Assembly (NCBI RefSeq): GCF_037102585.1
Contig: NW_027043819.1
Coordinates: 1,860,001 to 1,924,000 of the forward strand
Direction: 5' to 3'
Length of the DNA stretch: 64,000 nucleotides
From: Saccharomycopsis crataegensis
Taxonomy: Eukaryota > Ascomycota > Saccharomycetes > Ascoideales > Saccharomycopsidaceae
The first letter of the stretch is position 1, and each line of letters starts with the position of its first letter. Below, piece after piece: positions 48,863-58,404 of this stretch. The notes beneath the pieces were generated by a model. The model saw nothing but the letters and a program-made list of their open reading frames with translations. It was not told the origin of the DNA and did not search any database. Both the position numbers and the translations under genes were made by a program.

Positions 48863-51363
48863 TCATTCTTGACCAAAACCCATAGTTTCTTCAACCGCCA
48901 AGGTGAGCTTTTGTGCCAAGCTCTCCTTATCGGCATACGGAGGCAAATCCACTCTATTGAAACAAGTATGAGATTTAGGCAATTGTTTTGGCTCCCCAGC
49001 CTTTTCAATAGTGAACCTTCTTGGCCCATCTGAACCTTGTAAATCTTTAAACCCGTTAACTGGAATACGAGAGGTACCTGTAGTGAATTGCAAAAGTCTA
49101 GCACGAGTTTCATTACTCCAATCACTAACAATTTCCCAGAACCATTGAATGACTTGATCACTTTCTTGATATCCTCTATAATCAGTATGTTTCTTCCAAT
49201 CCTCAACGTCAATCTCCGCAAGACCACCAATCAACAATTCAAGCTCACGTTCATCAAACACATTGACAAGATCGTTTGGAATAAGTTCATTAAACCCAGA
49301 CATAAATGCCTTGAATTGTTCTTCAACACGTTTATAGATCTTATACTCTGTAACGAGTTCGGCAAATTCTTTCTTGTTGTCATTAGTGACATCAATGTTA
49401 CGACCGTTTGGTTTGAGATCGACAGTTTCCGTAACCCCGAATTTTTCAACTTCCAACGAAAATGTTTCGAAAATCATATCCTCTATATCATTATCTAACA
49501 TCCAAACAAGAGAATTGTAATATTCTGGATCAATACTTTCCAAATCTTGGAGAACAATTTTCTTGTTAAGCATGACCTTATAGAAGGCCCCGACAAAGAA
49601 GGTATCCAAGAATCTTCTGTGGAAAACACCAAGACCAACAACTCTCCCAATAAACTTGAAGTACAGCAAGTGCTCGTTATTAATACCGGAGTTTGGATTG
49701 ATTTGTAAAGTATAATTATCATGAGCCGCGTATTCGAACAAACAGTATTGCGGGTTGAACATTTGATGAGATAATTCAAAGAAGAATTCACGGGAAACCC
49801 CACCATAATCCAAACCTTCTTCGCCATCGAAGCGGATCATAAGACGCTTTTTAAGCTCTTCTGGAGTTTGACGCATGATTTCTTGATAAGCGTCATCAAA
49901 GATATGATCTCTTCTAACCTTGATATGGCACTGGCCTGGTTGAACACGCAACCCTGGTTGGGATCTGAAATAAATGACTTTTCTTCTGAAATCCCGCTTA
50001 TATTGTGGAACGTTCTGATCTAGGGATGATGGTAATCTTGGGTCATCCCATGTAGTAGTCTTAGTGTTATGATCAACGAAATAAACACGGGCGGTATTGG
50101 TCAATCTCATTTCCCAACCACTTGGTAATGGACCCAATTGTGATACTGGTTGTTGTTGAATTGTCGCGGTTGGTCCATATGTTCTGATATATTGTTGTCT
50201 TCTTGGGTCGACCCACGTCGTAGTTCTGGTGTTGTGGTCGACAAAATAAGGTCTACCTTCTGGAGTATGACGACGTTCCCAACCTGGAGGTAAATCCCCA
50301 AGCCCTGGGGTTGTCGTGCTGTCCAAAGACATTGACAAGGCGGCGCTCCCGTTAGATGCCGGAGTCAGGCCAACAGTATTAACTTGGACATTAGAAGAGT
50401 TAGATTCTTCATCCCCTGGCAAGGTTCTACTTTCATGTTGACGACGTTCTGCTTCAAGTTGGGTAGCGCGTTCTTGGGCACGTTCGGTTTCACTTTGATT
50501 TAGAGAAGGTCTGCGCCAGGTTGTGGTTCTGGTATTATGGTCGACGTAGTAGGTACGGCCAAAACTATCAGCTTTACGTTCCCAACCGGCAGGCAAACGG
50601 CCATATTGGTCTTCAAATGACGAGTACTGTCTGTTAGTATCGGCGGCAGTACCATTTGGATTCGGGGCAGCACCATTCGCATCAGTATTGACACCATCGG
50701 GTCTATTACCGGTAGGGATACTCAGTTGGGCGGCGGTGGTAGGGGTAGCTAATGATGGAGGATTCGTGGTGGTGGTATTACCGGCTGTTTGGTTGGTAGC
50801 AAGGGGGGAATTGGCAACCACCAAGATCAAGCGGCCACTAACTGACAACATATCGTTGGATTTTTGCAAGTTTCTAGTGATGGTGTCCTGGAAGTTTTCA
50901 ATACTCAAATCCATGACGTCGGAAATCCGGATATTCACCACTCCCAAGAAACCTTGGTCCTTCTTTTTGAACTTCTTTTGATCAAAGACTTGGATCAGTA
51001 AGAGCGAATCTTCATTGACAAAAAATTCCAATGTCTGGTTCCAATATGGGTTCAACGTACGCTTACAAATCTTTGTTGATGTTGTTTGGCCGCCGTCGAC
51101 GGTAAGAACAGCAAATGGGTCAGGAGAACGGAAGACATCTCGCTTATAAAGTGACTCCGCGGCCACTAATTTGACAGTTATTCTAGAATAGATAATTTGG
51201 TTAGCTGGTATGATCTAACATAACAAATATTCAAATGGGGTTTAATATCCTAATAATGAAAAAAAAAGAGCGGAAACAGCCAACAAAAAGCGGTGTTTTC
51301 GCAGTGTCATAAAATACCGCGATGGCAAAACTTAGCTACGTACCTAGTGCTGCCTAATGGCAT
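48863..51363 (-). CDS. RSP5: RSP5, NEDD4-type HECT ubiquitin ligase (two exons)
   Basis: Exon 1 is 51363-51344, exon 2 is 51182-48863, giving 779 residues (yeast 809). An N-terminal C2 domain (1-130) contains [20 protein letters not shown]. Three WW domains follow near 200-232, 304-336 and 357-390, each with the sequence GWE...(V)DHNT(R/K)TTTW that binds PPxY. The HECT domain spans about 420-779; the catalytic Cys is in SHTCFNR, 32 residues from the end as in yeast Rsp5, and the C-terminus MGFGQE is the usual one. The linker between C2 and WW1 is Asn/Thr/Pro-rich. Rsp5 drives endocytosis and sorting of membrane proteins. The first exon supplies MPLGSTR ahead of [10 protein letters not shown]. 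Confidence 0.97.
51183..51343 (-). other. RSP5 intron (161 bp)
   Basis: Donor GTACGT at 51343, a GCTAACC-type branch site near 51205, acceptor TTCTAG ending at 51183. Phase 2 junction restores Arg (AG plus A). Confidence 0.85.
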
Positions 51364-51886
51364 GGTGGAGGGATATCTTGGTTGTGCGAGGAGGGCGCAA
51401 TTGGCGAGGGTTTTGAGGAAGGTCTATAGGTAAGGGACGGTTATATGTTGTATATGGACTCCGCCGGGGCTGGGATGGATGTTTGGTAGGGTCTATATAT
51501 GGGTGTCGTAAAGGTGGCACTGGGTGAAAGATTTGTTGGTGTGCCAAACAAAACCATTTTTTTTTACTCTGTGAATTATTTATTGTGATGGCTCCAACCC
51601 ACCGCACGACATCAGTCAGGAAAATCCCACCGCCCACCGGGCCGGTTTTCTCTCGGCACGGGATGTCAAAATTGCTCAGCTAATAGATTACCGTTAGTAT
51701 GAGTATTACATTATATTATACTATATATCTACATTATCATTAATATTATATTATATTGTATTATATTATATTATATTATATTATATTATATTATATTACA
51801 TATTTCATAGTATATCTTTATTCCTTGGCTAATGTCCTGGTCATCAGCACAACCACAATATATTATAAAACACGTTACACTAGTAT
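51364..51886. promoter_or_regulatory. RSP5 promoter and MME1 3' flank with ATATT repeat
   Basis: 523 bp. On the RSP5 side (51364-51670) a GC-richer segment runs through AGGAGGGCG and CACCGGGCC. On the MME1 side there is a pentanucleotide repeat at about 51742-51798. A minus-strand TACTAAC at 51699-51693 with AG 14 bases later could belong to a 5' UTR intron, but I find no convincing donor. Confidence 0.4.
51742..51798. repeat. TTATA pentanucleotide microsatellite
   Basis: About eleven copies of TTATA, nearly perfect, with one G substitution near 51759. It lies in the gap between MME1 and RSP5. Confidence 0.85.
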
Positions 51887-53104
51887 TTACATCCGCTTCA
51901 ACTCCTTAAGTGCCTCCTGGTACAACAATAACATGATACTGCTCTGAATACTGGTCCATACAAACCGCGGCTGTACTCCACTAAACAACCCAACCACCCC
52001 TTCCGTACGATACACAATGTAGAGTCCCTTCATCACCGACGAAGTATTGAGAATCGCCGGGCGTGCCGTGGTGGGAATCGTATACTGACGGATCGCCTGT
52101 GTCGTCTTTATATTGTTAGTCGCCAGTTTGCTGGTGAAAATTGACGCTCCTTTGAAATCGATACTTGGGGTTCCTGCTGCCGCCCTAGCACTCGCCGGGT
52201 TTTGTGTTTGCAATCTGGTTTTGAAAACGTCTAACGGGGTGGTGATAACTCCGGCAATACCCCCGGCAGCAGCCCCAGTAAGGATCTCTGACACCAAACT
52301 AAGTTCATTCTTGTGTCGTCCTTCCAAATCGAACGCCACTTGCCGGAACTTTTCGTAAAATGCAAACTGAAGCGCACTAAATGGCAAATCACGACAGAGC
52401 GTAGCTTTATACCCATAGAAGAAAGTCCTGAACCCTTCATTTTTCCCAATTACCCCCATGGCATCCACTAGTCCTTTATAATTATACCCACTCTTGAAAA
52501 ATGGATTATCGTGACGCCCTTGCAATTGTAATCTGGTCTTGAGAACTTCTGAAGGCACGTATATGAAACTCGTGGCAAGATCCCCCATGAACCCCGCCAC
52601 CAAATGGGTGGCGGTTTCATCGATCTGCCATTCATTGATCATTTTCCGCTTAAGGTACTCGTAGGTCCCAAAGAAAATCATTCCGCTGGGTACTGATCCA
52701 AGCATCGCTGCCCCGTACCCACCGTACAACCCACGACAGAGCCCTTCTTCCACAAAAATGGTACGGTACGCCGCAATGGTGTTCTTATATTTAAGAATAT
52801 TTGGTGCTGCCTGTTGTCGTGTCTTGACCGTATCAAGAGAATGCATCGAACTATCACCGATGGCACCACCCACAAGACCAGCAATCATGCAGTGCCATAT
52901 TGGAGGATCAAATTCATTGCCCCTTTCTGGGGTGTTGTTATTGTTATTGTTGTTGTTGTTGTTGTTTATTGAAGAGTTGTTGATATTGTTGTTGTTGAGA
53001 GTGACTTGCAAGTCATGGTTAAGCTCGACATTGGGACAGTCGTTGTAAATTATATTATTATTGGTTCGTAGAAATCCTGATAAAACATTTATAAGGCCAT
53101 CCAT
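51887..53104 (-). CDS. MME1: MME1, mitochondrial magnesium exporter (carrier family)
   Basis: 405 residues, mitochondrial carrier family with three solute-carrier repeats. Signature sequences are [10 protein letters not shown] (repeat 1), [13 protein letters not shown] (repeat 2) and [13 protein letters not shown] (repeat 3), all Px(D/E)xx(K/R)x(K/R). Long similarity to yeast YMR166C/Mme1: [42 protein letters not shown] and [16 protein letters not shown]. Mme1 exports Mg2+ from the matrix. The N-terminal 65 residues are low-complexity with a run of about 11 Asn, absent from the shorter (368-residue) yeast protein. It is divergent from the SNAPIN-like gene. Confidence 0.92.
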   Translation of the reverse strand: MDGLINVLSGFLRTNNNIIYNDCPNVELNHDLQVTLNNNNINNSSINNNNNNNNNNNTPERGNEFDPPIWHCMIAGLVGGAIGDSSMHSLDTVKTRQQAAPNILKYKNTIAAYRTIFVEEGLCRGLYGGYGAAMLGSVPSGMIFFGTYEYLKRKMINEWQIDETATHLVAGFMGDLATSFIYVPSEVLKTRLQLQGRHDNPFFKSGYNYKGLVDAMGVIGKNEGFRTFFYGYKATLCRDLPFSALQFAFYEKFRQVAFDLEGRHKNELSLVSEILTGAAAGGIAGVITTPLDVFKTRLQTQNPASARAAAGTPSIDFKGASIFTSKLATNNIKTTQAIRQYTIPTTARPAILNTSSVMKGLYIVYRTEGVVGLFSGVQPRFVWTSIQSSIMLLLYQEALKELKRM

Positions 53105-53772
53105 ATTGTGTCAATTATATGAAAGATTTATAAATATTGGATATCTATCTGATAGTCTTTGTTTCTTTTTTGTTATGTCAAATGCTATATTGGATGGCAA
53201 GCCATATATGCTTTTCTATTTGATAAGATGTCTGTGGATTTTTTGAGAATAACGAGCAGCAATCGAATGTATAATCACCCTTATTGACGTATAATATAGA
53301 TTATTGGTTGAATATCGGCTAGCAAAATATCAAACGGAAAAAAAAAAAATGGAAAAAGTATTTTGAAATCCCTCAATGATGATTACTTTTTGATCTATAA
53401 TTATATCCGAAACGTCACAGAAAACAAAATACCCAGAAAGAAACGAAAAAGGAAGAATAGCAAGACGAAGAAACGGAAAAAAAAAAAGGGTTGCGAAAGA
53501 ACTGAATAATGCAAACACAAAAGGCACTCAGCTGAAGTTAATATACCCTTTTCCTGATAATATATCTCGGTGGTGGTGGTGACCACTAAACAATCCTCAA
53601 CCGAATTATTCATCCACTGCGGAAATTTTTTTTGTTGTGGATGGATGGCTCATGGTCCCGTGACTATACACGCGTGTTTGATTGGCCAACCTGTATTAAC
53701 CGTTGGCATATACTCGCTTATGTTATCGATGATTGGAAAACCAACGGCAATAACAAATAAATAAACAAATAA
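53105..53772. promoter_or_regulatory. Divergent MME1-SNN1 promoter
   Basis: 668 bp between divergent starts. ACGCGT (MluI box) lies at 53670-53675, about 100 bp upstream of the SNAPIN-like ATG. Two A-runs at 53338-53349 and 53477-53488 are on the plus strand. Nothing else assigned. Confidence 0.4.
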
Positions 53773-54180
53773 ATGCCATTTTCCCCTAGTGCCACTGCCA
53801 CCTTCCAGTTTTCTCGTCCTCCGCTCCACCGCTCACTTTCTACAAACTCATCGCAAAGCTCGAATTCCGAAGACCCTTCCTCGACCTTGCCAGAAGATGA
53901 CATCCACCCAATCGAGCTTGTGGTCCAAAGTATCGTGGGGGATTCTTTAGACGCATTATCAAGCCAATTAGAATCATTGCAAGAAAGCCAGATCATTTTG
54001 GTGGGGAGACTCCGGATGTTGGAGCGGAAACTTGCAGAGTTTGAAAGCAATATTAGCGTTGTCGACACCAAACGGATGGTCGAGCGGATCAAGGCGTTGA
54101 AGGCCAAACTTACTGGGATCATTGCTACTTTGAAAATCGTCGAGAAAAGAGTGAAAAGCTCTCTAGAACGTTTGGAATGA
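53773..54180 (+). CDS. SNN1: SNAPIN-like BLOC-1 subunit (SNN1-like)
   Basis: 135 residues. The first 45 are Ser/Pro-rich and disordered. From about 55 to the end is one long amphipathic coiled coil: LSSQLESLQESQIILVGRL, then LERKLAEFESN, a short break, and VERIKALKAKLTGIIATL. This matches the SNAPIN arrangement of an ESQ-containing helix, a short loop and a second helix. In yeast Snn1 belongs to the BLOC-1 complex that acts at endosomes with Msb3 and Vps21. The call rests on coiled-coil pattern, so other small coiled-coil proteins remain possible. Confidence 0.5.
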   Translation: MPFSPSATATFQFSRPPLHRSLSTNSSQSSNSEDPSSTLPEDDIHPIELVVQSIVGDSLDALSSQLESLQESQIILVGRLRMLERKLAEFESNISVVDTKRMVERIKALKAKLTGIIATLKIVEKRVKSSLERLE

Positions 54181-55076
54181 ATAGAGATTTATTATATACC
54201 GCACATGCAGGATGAAAATAATTTGAATGAATATTCTGGAACATCCAATAAAAAAAATTGAATTTACTGGATGGATTAGTTGAAATTCTAACACACAAGT
54301 CAGTGATCATGCAAAACTTCCACAATGTATTTAAGGACTACTTTTCTGATATTTAAATTGGTTACAAATCAGTAATTAGAGGTCGTTGTATTGGTGAGAA
54401 TAGCATGAATGAAGAGCCATCATATTGGATAGTACATATAAAAATGCTTTGTGCTTAGCTGTTAGTTCATAGTATTCGACATCTTTTGATGCTCAGCTGG
54501 ACTATTGAATCTTGATAATCTTTGACTTTCTGGTGGCTGGTTATTAACAATAGTTGGCTCATACGAATGGTTTAGTCGTGATAATTGGGGATTTTTCAAT
54601 GGTTAAGGCGAATATTTGGGAAACTCTCAGATCTGTCAGTATCAGTTATGGTATTATTTTATTGGATCTTGTAATATCGTTCCACAGTTCACTATGTTAA
54701 AAATCGTTTAGGAATAAGCATTAATTTGCACCAAGTTGGAAAGAGCGAGGAAAAGTTGAATTGTAGAGAACTGTGTGGTTGCTCAATTAGTATTGTCGAT
54801 TTGTTCAATGAAACAACTTCAAAGAGAGAGAGAGAGAGAGAGAAATCTCAACAATTTCAATTCCCATTCTTCAAACAGTAGAAAGTTTTTAAAATGAAAA
54901 CAATTGTGTATAATTTCATCATTTAATGAAAAAACCCCATCATATATAATATATATTTCTACATTATGTGGAATATTCCAATTACTTTAAAATCCAATAA
55001 TACATTTTTAGTAAAAAGAATGCCATCATTGACATTTTTTGTCCCAGACCAAATATGACAAAAGTTTTAATATACA
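54181..55076. other. 0.9 kb convergent gap between SNN1 and OST3
   Basis: Contains an AG dinucleotide repeat at about 54823-54843 and generally AT-rich sequence. I tried to see snoRNA boxes (for example TGATCA near 54305) but no consistent C/D or H/ACA architecture emerged. No coding sequence seen. Confidence 0.4.
54823..54843. repeat. AG dinucleotide microsatellite
   Basis: About ten copies of AG without interruption, in a gene-free gap. Confidence 0.8.
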
Positions 55077-56057
55077 CTAGAAACTGAAGAATCTAAGCAA
55101 ACGGAATGGGTACCCATGACTCTTCTTGGCAAAGATATCGAACAACAAGCTGTACCCGAGCAATAAAAGGAAAACCATGACAAAAGTGGCGATGGCGTTG
55201 ACTTTTGGATGCTCAATCTTTGGCACTAACGTCACCAATGCCACGGTAAGGAACGCCAACACCCCATACACGGTGCTCATGATATTGGTCTCGATACCGA
55301 ATTGGTTTTGTTGGCCTTGCATAAAGTATTCAGGCATCCCATTATTGTGGGTACCAATGTACGGAGTGCCCCTGATTTGGTTGAACATGTACCCAGAAAT
55401 GAACATGAGAATTGATAAGATGATCACGAACCCCCAGAGTTGTTTTGATAACACAATTGTCGACACTTGGGTTCTGAACTTGTAAACCCCGCCAAAGAAG
55501 AGGGCGGACACAACAAGAGAAAAGATCAAATTGTCATAACGCACTGGTTTGACAACGTGGATTTGTTTCCCGGTGTGTTCTTGGATGTAGCTGGTCAAAT
55601 GTTGAGAATGGTCTCCTTCGAGGAATGGCAAGTCAACGAAACCGGTATCAAGCGGAGTTGCTTCGCCAGTCGGGGTGAACAAGAATAAACGAGGCACCGA
55701 GTTAAGCTTGAACCGTTCAAACACTTTACGGGAAGAATCACTGAAGTCGGCTTTGGCAAAATAAAGCCCGTCATTGGCTGGATGTTGCTTGACCCAACTA
55801 TCGGCGACCGCAGAGTAGTCAGGGTCGAATTTTGAACAAAGAACACATCCTACCAGGGGAGAAGAAGCAGTGAGTAACACCACCATGTTAAAATCACGAG
55901 GCCCATTAAGAAGGGATTCGTAATTGGAGTTCTTAAGGGTGATGATGGACTTTTTCTGCTTGGCACGAAGTTGCGTTACCTCTTTGGCGGTGATGGCCAG
56001 CGTTGTGGTTGCAAATAAGCAGGACACAACAAGAGTGAAGAACACGGAAAGTTTCAT
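55077..56057 (-). CDS. OST3: OST3/OST6-type oligosaccharyltransferase subunit
   Basis: 326 residues from the ATG at 56057 (MKLSVFFTLVVSCLFATTTL, a signal peptide); the frame runs on to a TTG, which is not used. The lumenal thioredoxin-like domain (about 25-175) carries the redox motif CVLC. Four transmembrane spans follow: LIFSLVVSALFFGGVYKF, LWGFVIILSILMFISGYMF, VYGVLAFLTVALVTLV and AIATFVMVFLLLLGYSLL. Between spans two and three is the conserved RGTPYIGTHNNG. The subunit of the ER N-glycosylation complex recruits acceptor proteins through the CxxC. Ost3 and Ost6 are paralogues; the length fits Ost3 (350) or Ost6 (332), so the choice between them is not certain. Confidence 0.9.
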   Translation of the reverse strand: MKLSVFFTLVVSCLFATTTLAITAKEVTQLRAKQKKSIITLKNSNYESLLNGPRDFNMVVLLTASSPLVGCVLCSKFDPDYSAVADSWVKQHPANDGLYFAKADFSDSSRKVFERFKLNSVPRLFLFTPTGEATPLDTGFVDLPFLEGDHSQHLTSYIQEHTGKQIHVVKPVRYDNLIFSLVVSALFFGGVYKFRTQVSTIVLSKQLWGFVIILSILMFISGYMFNQIRGTPYIGTHNNGMPEYFMQGQQNQFGIETNIMSTVYGVLAFLTVALVTLVPKIEHPKVNAIATFVMVFLLLLGYSLLFDIFAKKSHGYPFRLLRFFSF

Positions 56058-56567
56058 TGTATGTGTGGACTTCTCAATGGGCAAGGAGAAGGTGTGGTTG
56101 TTTTATCTATATATATATTGATACAAGCGCAATTGGGAATTTTCAAACACGTCGAACATTATTGTCACCTGGGGCGGTGTAAGAAAATAAAAAAAAAAAA
56201 AAAAAGGATACAGGAGATACCAGCGCTGCGGGTGCTCTTCCCAGTAGCAAATTGAATTTTTGACATCAAAATGATTATTGAGGATTCTGCTATTTTTATC
56301 GATGAGGGTCAACCATATCAACTAGAATAAGATAAAAATATAAACAAATACTCTCAGACAAAAACCGCAGCCAAGACTCCTCATACCCGTGTGCCACCCG
56401 CAAATAAACCAAAAAAAAATAAAAAAACTACAAAAAAACAAATAAAATTGACTTGGCCAGACTACTATTATCATCATATATATTTAAGGAAAGAATCGCC
56501 ACCCTAGGAGAGATATATCTTACAGTTATTAGTATTATTACAATTATAATTCAATTACCTTCAAACA
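56058..56567. promoter_or_regulatory. Divergent OST3-GH5 promoter
   Basis: 510 bp between divergent starts. A TATA-like CATATATATTTAAGG lies about 90 bp before the GH5 ATG. A-runs at about 56187-56205 and 56409-56440. Other sites not assigned. Confidence 0.4.
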
Positions 56568-58070
56568 ATGTTCTCGTCACTTAAATACTCGATGTTCGAG
56601 TACGATTTCGTGGCCGCAGCCCCAGCCATCGAGCCAGGCAATACCAACCCTTCACCACGTCAAATCTACCAAAACCGAAAGAATTTCGGGGTGAATCTTG
56701 GATCAGTGTTTGTGCTTGAGAAATTCATCCACGATCGATTCTTCATCAACGACACCGGAGCGGAACTTGAAGCAATCACCGCACAAATCCACGGTTGTGG
56801 AGAATCCAACACCAAAAACGCCCTAGAAACTCATTGGACCACGTTCATCAGCGATGATGATTGGCAATGGCTTCACTCCGTTGGGGTAACCTCGGTTCGG
56901 GTGCCAATTGGGTATTGGGACGTCAATGGTGGGGCATTCACCGAAGGAACCCCTTTTGCTTCGGTGGCCGCGGTTTACAAGAACGCTTGGAACATTTATA
57001 AATCCCATTTTGTGGAAAAAGCCGGCCAACACAACATTTCGGTGCTTGTGGATTTACACGCGGTGCCTGGGGGAGCTAATACTGGGGACCATTCGGGTCA
57101 AAAACTCGATTCCCCAGGGTTTTGGAACTCGTCAAAATATCAAGCGGTGGCCCTCGATTGTCTCAAATTCATTGTCGAAGACTTGCGGAAATATGATAAC
57201 ATTGCGGGGATCCAGGTGGTGAATGAGGCGACGTACGATAATCCTGCTCCATCGCAAAGCAAGTACTACAAAGCGGCGCTTCACAAGATCAGAAAACGTG
57301 ACGCCAGTATCCCAGTAGTGATTTCCGATGGATGGAGTCCTGGTCAATGGGCAGAATGGGTTTGTCAAGGTGAGCAACAAGCTGGGGGAGATTTAGGGGT
57401 GGTGGTTGATTGTCATGTTTATCGATGCTTTGACGATAGTGATAAACTGAAAACCCCTGATGCGATTATCCATGATCTTGACAACACCGTATTGCAAGGC
57501 GTCGATTGGAAAGCCGACACCATTGTTGGGGAATATAGTGGGGTGCTTGATGGGCAAACCTGGGACAAGTTTTGTGGTGATCGTGGAGGTAAAGTTCAAG
57601 AATATCTCGAACATCAAGTTCGTTTATTCAATACCCGTGCCGCGGGGTCATATTTCTGGACTTTGAAGTTCGAACATGGTGATGGTGGTGAATGGGGGTT
57701 CGTACCAATGGTCAACAGTGGAGCAATTCCTCGGAGACCCACTGCAGTAAAAGATTTCCCTAGTGCTGAATTGCGCGATCAAATCTTGAATGCAAAATTA
57801 CAAGAGCATTCTAATTATTGGAACGGCGCCAACCCAAATGAATCATATGAACATCATCGGTTTGAAGATGGGTTCATGATGGGGTGGAATGACACTGCGG
57901 AATTTGCGAAATTCGATGGTTCTACCATTGGCAGACGCCATGCTTGGAAAAATGCTAGACGGGCAGAACATGCTAGGGCTAAAGGAAATTCGGGGTTCCT
58001 TTGGGAGTGGGATCAAGGTTTTGATGCCGGTGCCCAAGCTTTTGAGGAACAAGCAGGCATTATTCAGTAG
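56568..58070 (+). CDS. GH5 family glucan hydrolase-like protein (YBR056W-like)
   Basis: 500 residues. The fold is GH5 (exo-beta-1,3-glucanase-like): KNFGVNLGSVFVLE, GVTSVRVPIGYWDV, LVDLHAVPGGANT, the acid/base Glu in GIQVVNEAT and the nucleophile Glu in IVGEYSGVLD. It has no signal peptide, unlike the secreted Exg1 family, and lengths and motifs resemble yeast YBR056W (501). The C-terminal 90 residues are a separate repeat-like tail with conserved ENYEHHRFED-type and WDQGFDAGAQAF motifs. Substrate is not known to me. The ATG at 56568 has no alternative nearby. Confidence 0.85.
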   Translation: MFSSLKYSMFEYDFVAAAPAIEPGNTNPSPRQIYQNRKNFGVNLGSVFVLEKFIHDRFFINDTGAELEAITAQIHGCGESNTKNALETHWTTFISDDDWQWLHSVGVTSVRVPIGYWDVNGGAFTEGTPFASVAAVYKNAWNIYKSHFVEKAGQHNISVLVDLHAVPGGANTGDHSGQKLDSPGFWNSSKYQAVALDCLKFIVEDLRKYDNIAGIQVVNEATYDNPAPSQSKYYKAALHKIRKRDASIPVVISDGWSPGQWAEWVCQGEQQAGGDLGVVVDCHVYRCFDDSDKLKTPDAIIHDLDNTVLQGVDWKADTIVGEYSGVLDGQTWDKFCGDRGGKVQEYLEHQVRLFNTRAAGSYFWTLKFEHGDGGEWGFVPMVNSGAIPRRPTAVKDFPSAELRDQILNAKLQEHSNYWNGANPNESYEHHRFEDGFMMGWNDTAEFAKFDGSTIGRRHAWKNARRAEHARAKGNSGFLWEWDQGFDAGAQAFEEQAGIIQ

Positions 58071-58404
58071 GATTTTTTTTTTTTTTCTAACGTGGTGATG
58101 GAGTAGAGTTTCGGTTGAAGCCCATTATTGCATGTTCTTCTATATGAATTCAAATTTGCCCAAATAATGCTTTTGTTTGTTTGTTTGTTTGTTTGTTTTC
58201 AAGATATACTACCAAAACTTATCAACAAGATATAATAAAATAGTTTTTAAATTGGTTATTTGATATAAAATAAAAGAAGCCGTAATGATGATACAATTAA
58301 ATAAAGAAGGAGAAGAAGAAGATTAAAGAAGAAAAAAAAAAAAAAAAAAAAAAGAAAAGAAATTACATAGAACTAAAAATACAACCATTATTATGTACTG
58401 ATTT
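58071..58404. other. 334 bp convergent gap with TTTG repeat
   Basis: Contains (TTTG)n at about 58171-58199 and a 22-A run at 58332-58353, both in non-coding DNA between the ends of two convergent genes. Confidence 0.6.
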
